This document shows, one piece after another, positions 23,521 through 31,366 of a stretch of 59,677 bases of DNA. Every line of letters starts with the position of its first letter. Position 1 is the stretch's first letter. A program made the position numbers and the translations under genes. Location: the IMG/VR virus record IMGVR_UViG_3300003322_000768, positions 1 to 59,677 of that record; one strand, written 5' to 3'. Below the pieces are notes generated by a model. That model was not told where the DNA came from. It did no database searches and saw only the letters and a list, made by a program, of their open reading frames with translations. This stretch comes from a virus.

Positions 23521-24296
23521 GACGTTTTACCGAGACCGACAAATGGCGCGATCCGTGGTTTCGTCAGATTCCATACGGGACCAAGCTGGCCTACACTTTC
23601 ATCGTCGACAACTGCGACCGCGCAGGGGTCTGGACGCCCGATTTCGAGCTCGCTAACTTCATGGTCGGCTACAAAATCGACTGGGACGGGGTAAAGAAGT
23701 CTTTGGGCGATCGCTTGGTGATCCTCGACAATGGCGACTGGCTTATCGCCAGGTTTGTCGCCTTCCAGTACGGAAGCTTGACCCACGCCTGCCCTCCGCA
23801 TCGGTCGATTATCCAGCTGATCGTACAGAAGCACCTCCGGAACGGATACCCGCTCGAACACGCCTGCCTGAAAGAGGGTCTGCGCACCGATCCAGATCCA
23901 GAACAAGAACCGGAGCCGCTCGAGGAAGCGGCGCCGGCACCAACCCGGGCGCAACCGGTAAAGAGGACCGTGCCGAAAAAGGGCAGGGCGACAAAGGAAG
24001 AGGTGATGGTATTCGCAGAGGTGGCCGGCATCGAGAAATCGGATGCCGAATGGTTCTTTGAGAAATGCGAAGGACAAGGGTGGTGCGTCCAGGGCCGTCC
24101 CATCATCGATTGGAAAGCCACCTTCCGAGGGTGGAGAGCAGGTAAGTATCTCCCCAGCCAGAAGCAAAAACAGAAAGCCGATGAACAACAAAAACGTCAC
24201 TCCAATAGCGGCAGCGGTGCAAACCGCAATGCAGGGCATAACCGGCCAGACTACAGCGTCCGACCCCAAAAAGCTGCGGGTGGGCCTACGGGATAA
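23517..24296 (+). CDS. Replication initiator (replisome-organiser-like) protein
   Basis: 259 aa. The N-terminus (RRFTETDKWRDPWFRQIPYG, then TKLAYTFIVDNCDRAGVWTP, DFELANFMVG) is a winged-helix initiator domain widely seen in phage replisome organisers. A central acidic Pro-rich linker (PDPEQEPEPLEEAAPAPTRA) leads to a second helical domain (TKEEVMVFAEVAGIEKSDAE, WFFEKCEGQGWC, FRGWRAGKYLPS) typical of helicase-loader recruitment regions. It is followed by a helicase loader, as in lambda O/P-like or phage DnaD/DnaC modules. The last 38 codons are disordered (QKQKQKADEQQKRHSNSGSG) and overlap the loader gene in another frame. Confidence 0.7.
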   Translation: MRRFTETDKWRDPWFRQIPYGTKLAYTFIVDNCDRAGVWTPDFELANFMVGYKIDWDGVKKSLGDRLVILDNGDWLIARFVAFQYGSLTHACPPHRSIIQLIVQKHLRNGYPLEHACLKEGLRTDPDPEQEPEPLEEAAPAPTRAQPVKRTVPKKGRATKEEVMVFAEVAGIEKSDAEWFFEKCEGQGWCVQGRPIIDWKATFRGWRAGKYLPSQKQKQKADEQQKRHSNSGSGANRNAGHNRPDYSVRPQKAAGGPTG

Positions 24297-24897
24297 GGAG
24301 CGCAAAGCGGCCGACATGCTCATCGGGTTCAACGTCTTCGGCGAAAAGCCGCGCATCGATGACAAAGGACTCTGCAACGTGGCCTACATGGCCACCGCCG
24401 CCTACGATTTTATGGTAGCGATGGGCAGTTCCACCACACCGGCCCACTGGCTTACGCTGCTCGGACCGCCGGCTACGGGCAAGACCATGCTGGCCAAGCT
24501 CTGCCGTCGCTACTTCAGTCAGCATCTCGACTGCTTCACCGATGAGCGGTTCGACCCGGCCAAGGAGCGCAGGATCCGCCGCTGCATCTACATGCCATGG
24601 GTCGAGGCCGTGCGGATGATGCTCGAAGGGAACTACCGGTTCCTTACGGACATGCGCGAGGCGTGGCTGGTCATCATCGACGACATCGGGACCGAGTATC
24701 AAAAGAACCGCGAGCTTTCCACTTCAAAGCTTTTCGAGGTGCTGAACGCCAGGGAAGGGCTTTGGACCATCATCACGGCCAACTTGACCGTCCAGCAGAT
24801 CGCTGAACAAATGGACGCCCGAATTGCCTCCCGACTCCTGCGCGGCGGCTCGGTCGTCATCGACGTAGACGCTATCGATTATAATCTCAGACAGTAA
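24181..24897 (+). CDS. DnaC-like AAA+ helicase loader
   Basis: 238 aa from ATG 24181, overlapping the initiator gene by 116 bp in the +1 frame; ATG 24229 is an alternative. Walker A GPPATGKT (95-102), Walker B LVIIDDIG (about 161-168), sensor ITAN and the box with RIASRLLRGG match DnaC/IstB-type AAA+ ATPases. The protein would load a replicative helicase at the phage origin. No DnaB-like helicase is visible in this genome, so the host DnaB is the likely cargo. The initiator-loader pair points to theta-type initiation nearby. Confidence 0.85.
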   Translation: MNNKNVTPIAAAVQTAMQGITGQTTASDPKKLRVGLRDKERKAADMLIGFNVFGEKPRIDDKGLCNVAYMATAAYDFMVAMGSSTTPAHWLTLLGPPATGKTMLAKLCRRYFSQHLDCFTDERFDPAKERRIRRCIYMPWVEAVRMMLEGNYRFLTDMREAWLVIIDDIGTEYQKNRELSTSKLFEVLNAREGLWTIITANLTVQQIAEQMDARIASRLLRGGSVVIDVDAIDYNLRQ

Positions 24898-24918
24898 ATA
24901 ACCAACGAAAGGAAAAGA

Positions 24919-26370
24919 ATGAACACCAATGAACCACCGGCTGATGCAACTAAGCCGGTAGATACCGATGATCTCTTCATCGATGATACCGACCCGCAAA
25001 AGGCGCTCGCCGAAGCAAGCGGAGGACTCGACTTCAAGGCACTCTCCGAACGCCAGCAGACCTACGACAAAGCCAAACTGGCAGACGAGCAGCCTGTCAT
25101 TCAGCTATCGCCCGAGCAGGAACGCATCTGCACCGCCGCCCAGGTCGGCCATAACATCCTCATCACCGGCTCGGCGGGTACCGGCAAATCGGTCCTGCTC
25201 CGTGAGCTTCGCCGTCGGCTGGACACCGACGGATTCGGCGGGCGCTTCGTCGTCACCGCATCGACGGGCATCGCGGCCATCAACGTCCGAGGAGCTACCC
25301 TGCACAGCTGGGCCGGGTTGGGACTGGCCGAAGGATCCTGCGAGCAGTTGCTCGAGCGAGTGCGCGAGCGTCGCAAGGCCGTCCAGCGTATCCGGGAGGT
25401 AAAGCGGCTCGCCATCGATGAGATTTCCATGGTCAGCGCGGAGCTTCTGGAAAAGCTCGATTACGTGATGCGCCATGTCCGCGAGGAACGCGGCCGTCCG
25501 TTCGGCGGGGTGCAGATCATTGCCTATGGTGACTTCCTACAGTTGCCACCGGTCAGCAAGGGGGACGAGAAAGCCCGCTTCGCTTTCGAGAGCGAGGTGT
25601 GGAAGGGGGCAAATTTCAATACGGGTATCCTGACCAAAGTCTTTCGCCAGTCGGATGCCGCGTTTTCCCGGGCCCTGAACGAATTCCGGGTTGGCAACGT
25701 GACGGACGAGGCAGCTGAATTGTTCGCCACTCGCTACCAGGCAAAGGACGAAGATCCGACATTCCAGCCGATCGACATCTACATGACGAACGCGGACGTC
25801 GATAGCTTCAACTTGGAGAGGTTGCGGGAGATCGACGCGCCAGAGGTGTGCTACGAGGCGCGGGACTGGGGCGAAGAGTGGGACGTGAAGGCGATGGATA
25901 AAAGCTGTCTCGCTCCGAAAAACCTGCGCTTGAAGGTAGGCGCCCAAGTCATGCTCTTGACGAACCTGAACATCGAGTGCGGGCTGGCCAATGGCACAAT
26001 TGGCAGGGTGGTGGCGCTGCCGGATAAGGTGAAGGGATGGAAGTGCGGCCCTACCGTCGAGTTTCGAAACGGGCAACAGCGCGTGCTCGAGCTGGCCAAG
26101 TGGGAGATGAAGGTGGGCGACGACGTTGTTGCGGAGCGGTGGCAAATCCCGCTTCGGCTCGCGTGGGCCATCACGGGCCACAAGTCGCAGGGGATGACCC
26201 TCGACAAATGCCGGGTGCATCTCGCCAACGTCTTCGAGGCCGGCCAGGCATACGTAGCACTGTCCAGGGCGCGCACTCTTGACGGGCTGTTCATCCAGAG
26301 CACGCGGAAAGGCTGTATCAATGCCGACCCTCGAGCGGTCAAGTTCTATCAGGAGGCGAAAACCCTGTGA
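24919..26370 (+). CDS. Pif1/RecD-like SF1B DNA helicase
   Basis: 483 aa, with AAGGA upstream of the ATG. The first 60 residues are an acidic, probably disordered tail. Motifs: Q-like LSPEQERICTAA, Walker A GSAGTGKS (84-91), Ia VTASTGIAAINVRGATLHSW (the Pif1 signature), Walker B LAIDEISM (164-171), motif III IAYGDFLQLPPV, motif IV FRQSDAAFSRALNEFRVG, and the C-terminal AITGHKSQGMTLDKC and YVALSRART. All are diagnostic of the Pif1/Dda family of 5'-3' helicases. It probably assists replication-fork progress or recombination. Confidence 0.9.
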   Translation: MNTNEPPADATKPVDTDDLFIDDTDPQKALAEASGGLDFKALSERQQTYDKAKLADEQPVIQLSPEQERICTAAQVGHNILITGSAGTGKSVLLRELRRRLDTDGFGGRFVVTASTGIAAINVRGATLHSWAGLGLAEGSCEQLLERVRERRKAVQRIREVKRLAIDEISMVSAELLEKLDYVMRHVREERGRPFGGVQIIAYGDFLQLPPVSKGDEKARFAFESEVWKGANFNTGILTKVFRQSDAAFSRALNEFRVGNVTDEAAELFATRYQAKDEDPTFQPIDIYMTNADVDSFNLERLREIDAPEVCYEARDWGEEWDVKAMDKSCLAPKNLRLKVGAQVMLLTNLNIECGLANGTIGRVVALPDKVKGWKCGPTVEFRNGQQRVLELAKWEMKVGDDVVAERWQIPLRLAWAITGHKSQGMTLDKCRVHLANVFEAGQAYVALSRARTLDGLFIQSTRKGCINADPRAVKFYQEAKTL

Positions 26371-26666
26371 AGATGATCTTCGATGCCGCGGTCGTCGACG
26401 ACAACCCAACCCGCTGGACGCTCATGGCGCTATCGGCACTGGCCGACAACGCGCAATTCACCAGCCTCTTGAAAGAGAGCGTCGAGGCCCTGCACTGGTC
26501 CCAGGATGAGCGCGGGTGCACCCTAACATTTGTCATGCCGGAAAATCGGGCAGCAGAGATGCGCCGGCTGCTGCCGCGTCTATTCGGCAAACTGAAAAAA
26601 GGGATCGAGCTCGATGGCGGGATCACCCTGTTCAACCTCCGCGCGTGTCCGCGGGAAGCGCTGTAA
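26367..26666 (+). CDS. Small hypothetical protein
   Basis: 99 aa from GTG 26367 (GTGA overlap with the helicase stop); ATG 26373 is an alternative. It contains a helical middle (MALSALADNAQFTSLLKESV) and a strand-helix-strand portion (GCTLTFVMPENRAAEMRRLL). No motif recognised. Sits between the helicase and a LexA-type regulator. Confidence 0.55.
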   Translation: MKMIFDAAVVDDNPTRWTLMALSALADNAQFTSLLKESVEALHWSQDERGCTLTFVMPENRAAEMRRLLPRLFGKLKKGIELDGGITLFNLRACPREAL

Positions 26667-26669
26667 CCT

Positions 26670-26891
26670 ATGCCAGAGACATCCTACCCTCTGACCGACC
26701 GTCAAGCCGAGGTGCTCGCATTCATCCTCTACTTTCGCGCGGCGAACCAATTCAGCCCTACTACGCGCGAAATTGCCGAGCACTTCGGTTTCCTCCAAAC
26801 GGCAGCACAAAACCACATCCGCGCGCTCGAAAAGAAAGGCGCGATAACCACTCAACCAGGAAAGGCGCGCACGATCGTGCCGAAAATATAA
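26670..26891 (+). CDS. Stand-alone LexA-type winged-helix DNA-binding domain
   Basis: 73 aa, entirely covered by a LexA N-terminal-like winged helix: LTDRQAEVLAFILYF, SPTTREIAEHFGF, NHIRALEKKGAI and the wing QPGKARTIVPK. The C-terminal autoprotease domain of LexA and CI-type repressors is absent, so it cannot be inactivated by RecA-stimulated cleavage. It may compete with host LexA at SOS boxes or control phage genes. The next gene is a DNA-glycosylase-like repair protein, which fits a repair-linked regulator. Confidence 0.7.
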   Translation: MPETSYPLTDRQAEVLAFILYFRAANQFSPTTREIAEHFGFLQTAAQNHIRALEKKGAITTQPGKARTIVPKI

Positions 26892-26895
26892 CCCC

Positions 26896-27408
26896 ATGAA
26901 CACTCAGAAACCTATCCTAGCCTTCATGCAAAACATGTGGGTCCGCCGCCCCGAGCGCATACGGGCGATGATCTCCACCTGCGGCGACAGCGATCGCGAG
27001 CAGTATCGCCGAGACATTATCGAGCGACTCCTGTTCGCCGGTTGCCTTACCGGCCAACGCCTCAAGCAGACTTTCGGCGAGTGGTGCGACCGCATCGTCT
27101 GGGACGAGAGCACGCGGGAGATTGCCGACAACCCGAAGACGATCTTCCCTGCCGACCTGAACCACATGCGGCAGGTGATCGTCGAGATCAAGCCGAGGGC
27201 GATCATCGCTTTCGGGAAGATCGCGGGCGATGCCCTTTGCAAGATCTCGAACAGTTGGATCCTTGCGCCGCACCCGGCAGCCAGGGGGAATGACACCATT
27301 CAGCGCTTGGTGCGTGCGAAGATGCAGTTGGAAGAGCGTTTCGAACACCACAAGGGCGAGCCTCCGATCATCTATCTCTCCCAGTATGAAACCCGCCTTC
27401 CACTGTGA
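26896..27408 (+). CDS. Uracil-DNA-glycosylase-superfamily-like protein
   Basis: 170 aa. Family 4/5-like landmarks: the N-terminal strand PILAFMQNMW, FAGCLTGQRLKQTFG (the glycine-rich GRxGxxL loop), VEIKPRAIIAFGKIAGDALC (central strand-helix), and the C-terminal LAPHPAAR, which aligns with the HPS/HP catalytic motif. The classical GEAPG water-activating loop is degenerate (MQNMW), so activity on uracil is uncertain; it may act on another base or only bind DNA. Its end overlaps the next small gene by 23 bp. Confidence 0.55.
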   Translation: MNTQKPILAFMQNMWVRRPERIRAMISTCGDSDREQYRRDIIERLLFAGCLTGQRLKQTFGEWCDRIVWDESTREIADNPKTIFPADLNHMRQVIVEIKPRAIIAFGKIAGDALCKISNSWILAPHPAARGNDTIQRLVRAKMQLEERFEHHKGEPPIIYLSQYETRLPL

Positions 27409-27568
27409 CGAGAAAACAGGGGATATCTGGTATGAGTGCCAGAAATGCCACGAGCGCCTCGTCATCGACTTCCCCATCACTGCTCTAAACTGGATCGCGA
27501 AAGCCAAGGAATTTTCTGAAACCCATGAGTGCCCAAAAGCGACAAGGCCGGAAGTTCTGACACCATGA
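27386..27568 (+). CDS. Small zinc-binding-like protein
   Basis: 60 aa, ATG 27386 to TGA 27566-27568. It begins MKPAFHCDEKTGDIWYECQK and ends FSETHECPKATRPEV. Cys and His at CQKCH and HEC suggest one zinc site. It overlaps the previous gene by 23 bp and the next by 4 bp (ATGA), so is most likely translated by coupling. Unknown function. Confidence 0.5.
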   Translation: MKPAFHCDEKTGDIWYECQKCHERLVIDFPITALNWIAKAKEFSETHECPKATRPEVLTP

Positions 27569-28116
27569 TTACAGCTAAGGAGATAACTAATTCCCTCTAC
27601 TGGTCGCTCAGATCCAGCTCGGACTTGATAATACCACGATACACTCCACGCGATTGGTTTGAGTGCGACGTCTGGCGCCTGACGAAGAGCGGGTACGTCG
27701 ATGAGTTCGAAATAAAGACGAGTCTCTCGGACTTCAAGGCCGACGCTGATAAGAGCAAGCGAGGCCGGATTATTTGGAACAAGGAAACTCGTGGCTGGGA
27801 TGAAACCCCAGGTAGCAACAAGCACGCTCTTTTGTGCGATGGAGACAAGGGCCCAAACAGGTTTTGGTTCGTCGTTCCAGAGAAAATGGAATCGGTCGAC
27901 GTGCCGCCGTGGGCGGGATTGATGATCGCCTGCAGCAAATACCACACTTACGTTGCGAAGCCTGCCCCGAAGCGCCACGCAAAGAAGTGGGCCGGGAACA
28001 GGGCGAAGCTTCTCGAGGCTTACTACTACCGGTACTGGAACCACGAGGCGAAGCGAACGGATGGCGAGATCGTGCCAATCCTCGATGTGGATCCAGAGCC
28101 CGAATTTTCGATATGA
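27565..28116 (+). CDS. MmcB-like PD-(D/E)XK nuclease-fold protein
   Basis: 183 aa from ATG 27565. The N-terminal helix ITAKEITNSLYWSLRSSSD leads into RDWFECDVWRLTKSGYVDEF, then EIKTSLSDFKADADKSKRGR. The D...ExK arrangement plus the SDFxxDxK continuation matches the MmcB DNA-repair family. The remaining residues give a regular alpha/beta end (RFWFVVPEKME, then VPPWAGLMIACS). Probably a repair or recombination nuclease. Overlaps both neighbours by 4 bp. Confidence 0.6.
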   Translation: MITAKEITNSLYWSLRSSSDLIIPRYTPRDWFECDVWRLTKSGYVDEFEIKTSLSDFKADADKSKRGRIIWNKETRGWDETPGSNKHALLCDGDKGPNRFWFVVPEKMESVDVPPWAGLMIACSKYHTYVAKPAPKRHAKKWAGNRAKLLEAYYYRYWNHEAKRTDGEIVPILDVDPEPEFSI

Positions 28117-28580
28117 ACCCCGACGGACAGAAACTCAAGGCGCGGTTACCTTTCTCTAGGAATGTTATGGCACTCAACCCGGGAGTGTTCGGAGACGCGC
28201 CGAGTGCTCCTGTATCCGACTCGAAAAAGGCCGCACGCGCCCCGCGGGAGCACTCGATACGTCTGAACGGCGTGGAGATCAGGATGCGCGACTGGCTCGA
28301 GGCTCGACTGCGCCGCGGGGAGATCAGCGGATGGAAGCCGCACGCGATGAAGCTGCGCTATGCCTTGCACGATGCAGCGGACGGCACGACCAAGTATTGC
28401 ACCTACTCCCCTGATTTCGTCGTCGAGGAACTCTCTGGCAAGCTGACCATGATCGAGACCAAGGGAGGCTACGCCAGGACGAAGGACACGACCCGCTACA
28501 AGGCCGCGCGCTCGGACTGGCCGTGCTTCAACTTCGAACTCTGGCAATGGGCAGAAGGCCAGTGGCACAAAGCTTTATGA
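28113..28580 (+). CDS. DUF1064-like PD-(D/E)XK nuclease-fold protein
   Basis: 155 aa from ATG 28113 (ATGA overlap). Middle and end: HAMKLRYALHDAADGTTKYC, TYSPDFVVEELSGKLTMIET, then KGGYARTKDTTRYKAARSDW. The PDF...ExK triad is typical of phage Holliday-junction-resolvase-like or VRR/DUF1064 nucleases. Likely resolves branched intermediates before packaging. The first 45 residues are basic and Pro/Ala-rich, probably flexible. Confidence 0.6.
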   Translation: MNPDGQKLKARLPFSRNVMALNPGVFGDAPSAPVSDSKKAARAPREHSIRLNGVEIRMRDWLEARLRRGEISGWKPHAMKLRYALHDAADGTTKYCTYSPDFVVEELSGKLTMIETKGGYARTKDTTRYKAARSDWPCFNFELWQWAEGQWHKAL

Positions 28581-28948
28581 AACTGAAACCTCCAACACCG
28601 AAATTCAAAGAGCGCGTCGAGGGCGTGCTGGCAGCGGCATACCGCGGACTGCATCACGTCCCATCCTCCAACAAGGGGATCGAGTTCAATGGCGACTACG
28701 TCGCGGTCGTCCGCGTGCACGGATCTATCTCCACGACCGACAACGATATCCTGACCCGACTCGTCTTCGCCGCGCATGACCAGTGCGTGCGGGTGGAGAT
28801 AAGTCCGTGTAATCCGCACTTCTTCAAAATCGTGCTGCACCCGCGAGTCAGGGGTGATAGCTACACCGAGTGTCACCCGCGCCTGTCCGAGGCCATCGAT
28901 AAGTACCGCAAAAACCATCCACAAGAAAATGAACGAAACCCCTACTAA
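28577..28948 (+). CDS. Hypothetical protein
   Basis: 123 aa from ATG 28577, coupled by ATGA to the nuclease gene. Alternating strands (YVAVVRVHGSIS, CVRVEISPCNPHFFKIVLHP) between helical ends. No recognised motif. Its end overlaps the next start by 20 bp. Confidence 0.55.
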   Translation: MKLKPPTPKFKERVEGVLAAAYRGLHHVPSSNKGIEFNGDYVAVVRVHGSISTTDNDILTRLVFAAHDQCVRVEISPCNPHFFKIVLHPRVRGDSYTECHPRLSEAIDKYRKNHPQENERNPY

Positions 28949-29342
28949 CCCAGCAAAGCACTTCCTCGATCCGCAAGCACTCCCTCCGGCCAGGGGCGAG
29001 CAGGTCGACCACTTCACCCACGTCCTCCGGGAAGAGGGCGGACCGACCAAGGAAAACTTGGTCCTCATGGCGTTCGGCTACGCCTCGAGCGCCATCGACC
29101 ATTTCCAGCGCCGACAGATCGAGACGGGAAACCTGCCGTTGACCGATCAGCAGGAGCAAATCTTGGTCATGCTCGCGACTGACTGCATGGTAGCAGGAGC
29201 CAAACAAGGCGCGATCCAATCGAAGACCGGCCAGGACGTGACGGACTGGGCGACGATCACCGAGCAGGAGGCCACGGCGATCGCCTTCCGCCAGTTTGAA
29301 CTGATGTTCTGCAACGAGAAGACCCGAAACAAGGAGGACTAA
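28929..29342 (+). CDS. Hypothetical helical protein
   Basis: 137 aa from ATG 28929, overlapping the previous gene by 20 bp. Mostly helical (ENLVLMAFGYASSAIDHFQR, TDQQEQILVMLATDCMVAGA). Family unknown. It ends directly before the next ATG (TAAATG). Confidence 0.55.
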   Translation: MNETPTNPAKHFLDPQALPPARGEQVDHFTHVLREEGGPTKENLVLMAFGYASSAIDHFQRRQIETGNLPLTDQQEQILVMLATDCMVAGAKQGAIQSKTGQDVTDWATITEQEATAIAFRQFELMFCNEKTRNKED

Positions 29343-29558
29343 ATGAAAACAAAAGCTAGCCCGAGAGCCTGCTATACGATCCGAAGGGCCTACCGTTCTG
29401 TCATGATTTATCTCTTCAATGAGAAAACGAAGGAGATCCAAGTCCTCATCACTGGAAGGCCAAACAAGGAACTTCCGAAGAAGGAGCGCTACGACCAAAT
29501 TTGCAAGCAGCTCGCCATCTCAAAGATTCCACTACCGGAGTACGATCCAAAGCAATGA
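29343..29558 (+). CDS. Small hypothetical protein
   Basis: 71 aa, starting right after the previous TAA. It contains a strand pair (RSVMIYLFNEKTKEIQVLIT) and a basic end (KKERYDQICKQLAISKIPLP). Base composition is slightly more A-rich than the neighbours. Its stop overlaps the methyltransferase start as ATGA. Confidence 0.5.
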   Translation: MKTKASPRACYTIRRAYRSVMIYLFNEKTKEIQVLITGRPNKELPKKERYDQICKQLAISKIPLPEYDPKQ

Positions 29559-30808
29559 GCACGCCGGTTCCCCAATGCCCGGTAAGAGTGTGGCATCACT
29601 GCTACGAGGACAGCTGGAAAGGCTACGTCACCGACGAATCGTTTGCCCACCCGGCCAAGATGGCGCGCGGGCTCCTGCGGAGGATCCTGCAGCATGGCTT
29701 CGCGCAAGGGTGGTGGAAGAAGGGTGATGTGATCGGCGAGCCGTTCGGCGGGATTGGGTCGACCGCCTTGGAGGGCGCATACATGGGACTCAAGGTCATC
29801 TCGAACGAGCTCGAACCGGAGTTTGTGAAGATCGCACTCGCTAACCTCCAGTGTCACCGTTGGCGGTGGGAGACACTGGGCTACCCGCAACCGATCTTTC
29901 ACCAGGGCGACAGCCGCCGGTTCGACGAGATCGTGCGGGACGCCGGGGCAGTTCTTACCAGCCCGCCATTCACATCCGACCAGCCTTGCGCCGCTCAGAG
30001 CAGGCTGAATGGGAACATCCAAGGCGCGGCGAAGCGCAACCACGGATTCACGACCCAAGGAAACATCCAGCTTTGCAGGGAAGGTGTTCTCGACGCGGCG
30101 ATCACCAGCCCGCCCTACGCGACGATCGCGGCCGGCGCTGGCGGGCTGAACCATCTCCCGCCGAAAGAAAACGGCCAGCAAACGGGCCGAGCCAAGGGAG
30201 CAAGCCAGTCCGCCGACAGCCGCTACGGGAAAGAACCAGGTCAGATCGCCGGGACGGCAGAGGGCGAAGTCGACGCGGTACTGACCTCTCCCCCATGGGA
30301 GAAGAACGTCGAAGGCCACCTCGCCCAAGGCAAGCTGGCTGACCCGATGAAGGCGAAGCGCGGGAAAGGCTGCTCCGACGAAGCGCGCGCCAGGCAGATC
30401 GAGCGCGACGCAAAGAAGACCTACGGGACCACCGAAGGCCAGATCGGACGGGAAGAGCGCGAGACCTACTGGCAGTCCATGAAGATGGTCTACGCGTCCG
30501 TCTACCGGGCACTCAAACCCGGCGGGGTGGCGTGCATCGTGGTGAAAGACTACGTGCGGGACAAAAAGCGGGTGCGGCTGTGTGACGAAACCTTGCGCCT
30601 GCTGTGCTATCTGGGGTTCGAGTCGGTCGAGAGAATCCACGCGATGCTTGTAACTGAGACCTCCCACGTCGACCTGTTCGACGGACAGGTCACGAAGAAG
30701 AAGGAGCGGAAGAGCTTCTTCCGCCGGCTGGCCGAGAAGGGGATGAGTGCGGACGATGAGCGCCGCATCGACTTCGAAGAGGTGATCGTGGTAAGGAAGC
30801 CCGCATGA
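29555..30808 (+). CDS. DNA methyltransferase (beta class, three TSPP motifs)
   Basis: 417 aa from ATG 29555. The SAM-binding motif GEPFGGIGSTALEGAYMGLK (61-80) plus a second acidic strand (NELEPEFVKIA) is followed by three copies of the catalytic TSPP motif: TSPPF (135-139), TSPPY (184-188) and TSPPW (244-248). A C-terminal Rossmann end follows (YRALKPGGVACIVVKDYVRD). (T/N/D/S)PP(Y/F/W) is the base-flipping motif of N4-cytosine and N6-adenine methyltransferases; SPP is usual for N4-cytosine enzymes. Three motifs with inserted segments between them are atypical. Likely protects phage DNA from restriction; no partner endonuclease adjoins. Confidence 0.8.
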   Translation: MSTPVPQCPVRVWHHCYEDSWKGYVTDESFAHPAKMARGLLRRILQHGFAQGWWKKGDVIGEPFGGIGSTALEGAYMGLKVISNELEPEFVKIALANLQCHRWRWETLGYPQPIFHQGDSRRFDEIVRDAGAVLTSPPFTSDQPCAAQSRLNGNIQGAAKRNHGFTTQGNIQLCREGVLDAAITSPPYATIAAGAGGLNHLPPKENGQQTGRAKGASQSADSRYGKEPGQIAGTAEGEVDAVLTSPPWEKNVEGHLAQGKLADPMKAKRGKGCSDEARARQIERDAKKTYGTTEGQIGREERETYWQSMKMVYASVYRALKPGGVACIVVKDYVRDKKRVRLCDETLRLLCYLGFESVERIHAMLVTETSHVDLFDGQVTKKKERKSFFRRLAEKGMSADDERRIDFEEVIVVRKPA

Positions 30809-30945
30809 AAAGCCGATCTCTTCACGGACTCGCCTATCTGTCGACCGTGTCCGCGGTCTACTTGGCGCTCAATGGGTGCTGGCTCGTCCCTTGCGCGCTG
30901 ATCGTTTTCGCCTTCGTCCTGATCCTGTTCGGGACAGAGCCATGA
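30805..30945 (+). CDS. Small two-helix membrane protein
   Basis: 46 aa, ATG 30805 to TGA 30943-30945, overlapping both neighbours as ATGA. Two hydrophobic stretches (LAYLSTVSAVYLALNG and WLVPCALIVFAFVLILF) joined by a short turn suggest a helical hairpin in the inner membrane. Double coupling supports translation. Function unknown. Confidence 0.55.
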   Translation: MKSRSLHGLAYLSTVSAVYLALNGCWLVPCALIVFAFVLILFGTEP

Positions 30946-31313
30946 AAGTAACCGTCATCGGGCGCCTGCACTTCCTCGTCTCGAGCCGATCCAGGGCGGG
31001 GCTGGAGCACCTCGTAGACTTAGAGCCGGACTACGACGACCCGCGCCACCGGTACTTTTGCAGCTGCGAAAGGTTCACACTCAGCCCCGACTACCACCAC
31101 ACCCCATGTCATCACATCGAAGCCGCAGTAAGGATGATCAGGCCGAACTACCAGGAATGGAGCGACCCAGCAGGCTCCGCATCTTCAAGCGCCGCCGGGG
31201 AGGAAACTGGCAATGCCGCTTTTGGTTCCAGAAGGTACTACACCGTCGATCAACCGGAACGCGCAACCGTGGAGCGGCTTTTCAGGCCGGGAGAGCGTGG
31301 CGGGACCAAATAA
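30942..31313 (+). CDS. SWIM-type zinc-finger protein
   Basis: 123 aa from ATG 30942. FCSCERFTLSPDYHHTPCHH reads as C-x-C-xn-C-x-H, the SWIM zinc motif, which binds DNA or proteins in recombination mediators and transposase-associated factors. The N-terminus is a short strand unit (KVTVIGRLHFLVSSRSRAGL). After residue about 72 the chain is low-complexity (DPAGSASSSAAGEETGN), and that part is overlapped by another open frame at 31157. Confidence 0.6.
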   Translation: MKVTVIGRLHFLVSSRSRAGLEHLVDLEPDYDDPRHRYFCSCERFTLSPDYHHTPCHHIEAAVRMIRPNYQEWSDPAGSASSSAAGEETGNAAFGSRRYYTVDQPERATVERLFRPGERGGTK

Positions 31314-31366
31314 CAAGGCGCGGCAAGCCGACCCGTGGGCCAGCCTGCCGCGCCGATGAGGTTTAG
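31157..31366 (+). CDS. Orphan integrase arm-binding-like domain, overlapping gene
   Basis: 69 aa, ATG 31157 with AGGA just upstream, reading out of frame through the disordered end of the SWIM gene. The block RLRIFKRRRGGNWQCRFWFQ followed by KVLHRRSTGTRNRGAAFQAG closely follows the N-terminal arm-type (AP2-like) DNA-binding domain of tyrosine recombinases (xxRxxGxWxxRFxxxGKxxRRSTGTxNxxxA). No catalytic domain follows. It may be a remnant of a lost integrase or a small protein that binds integrase sites. Third-position GC does not separate the two frames clearly (about 65 versus 60 percent), so the call rests on the motif. Confidence 0.45.
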   Translation: MERPSRLRIFKRRRGGNWQCRFWFQKVLHRRSTGTRNRGAAFQAGRAWRDQITRRGKPTRGPACRADEV

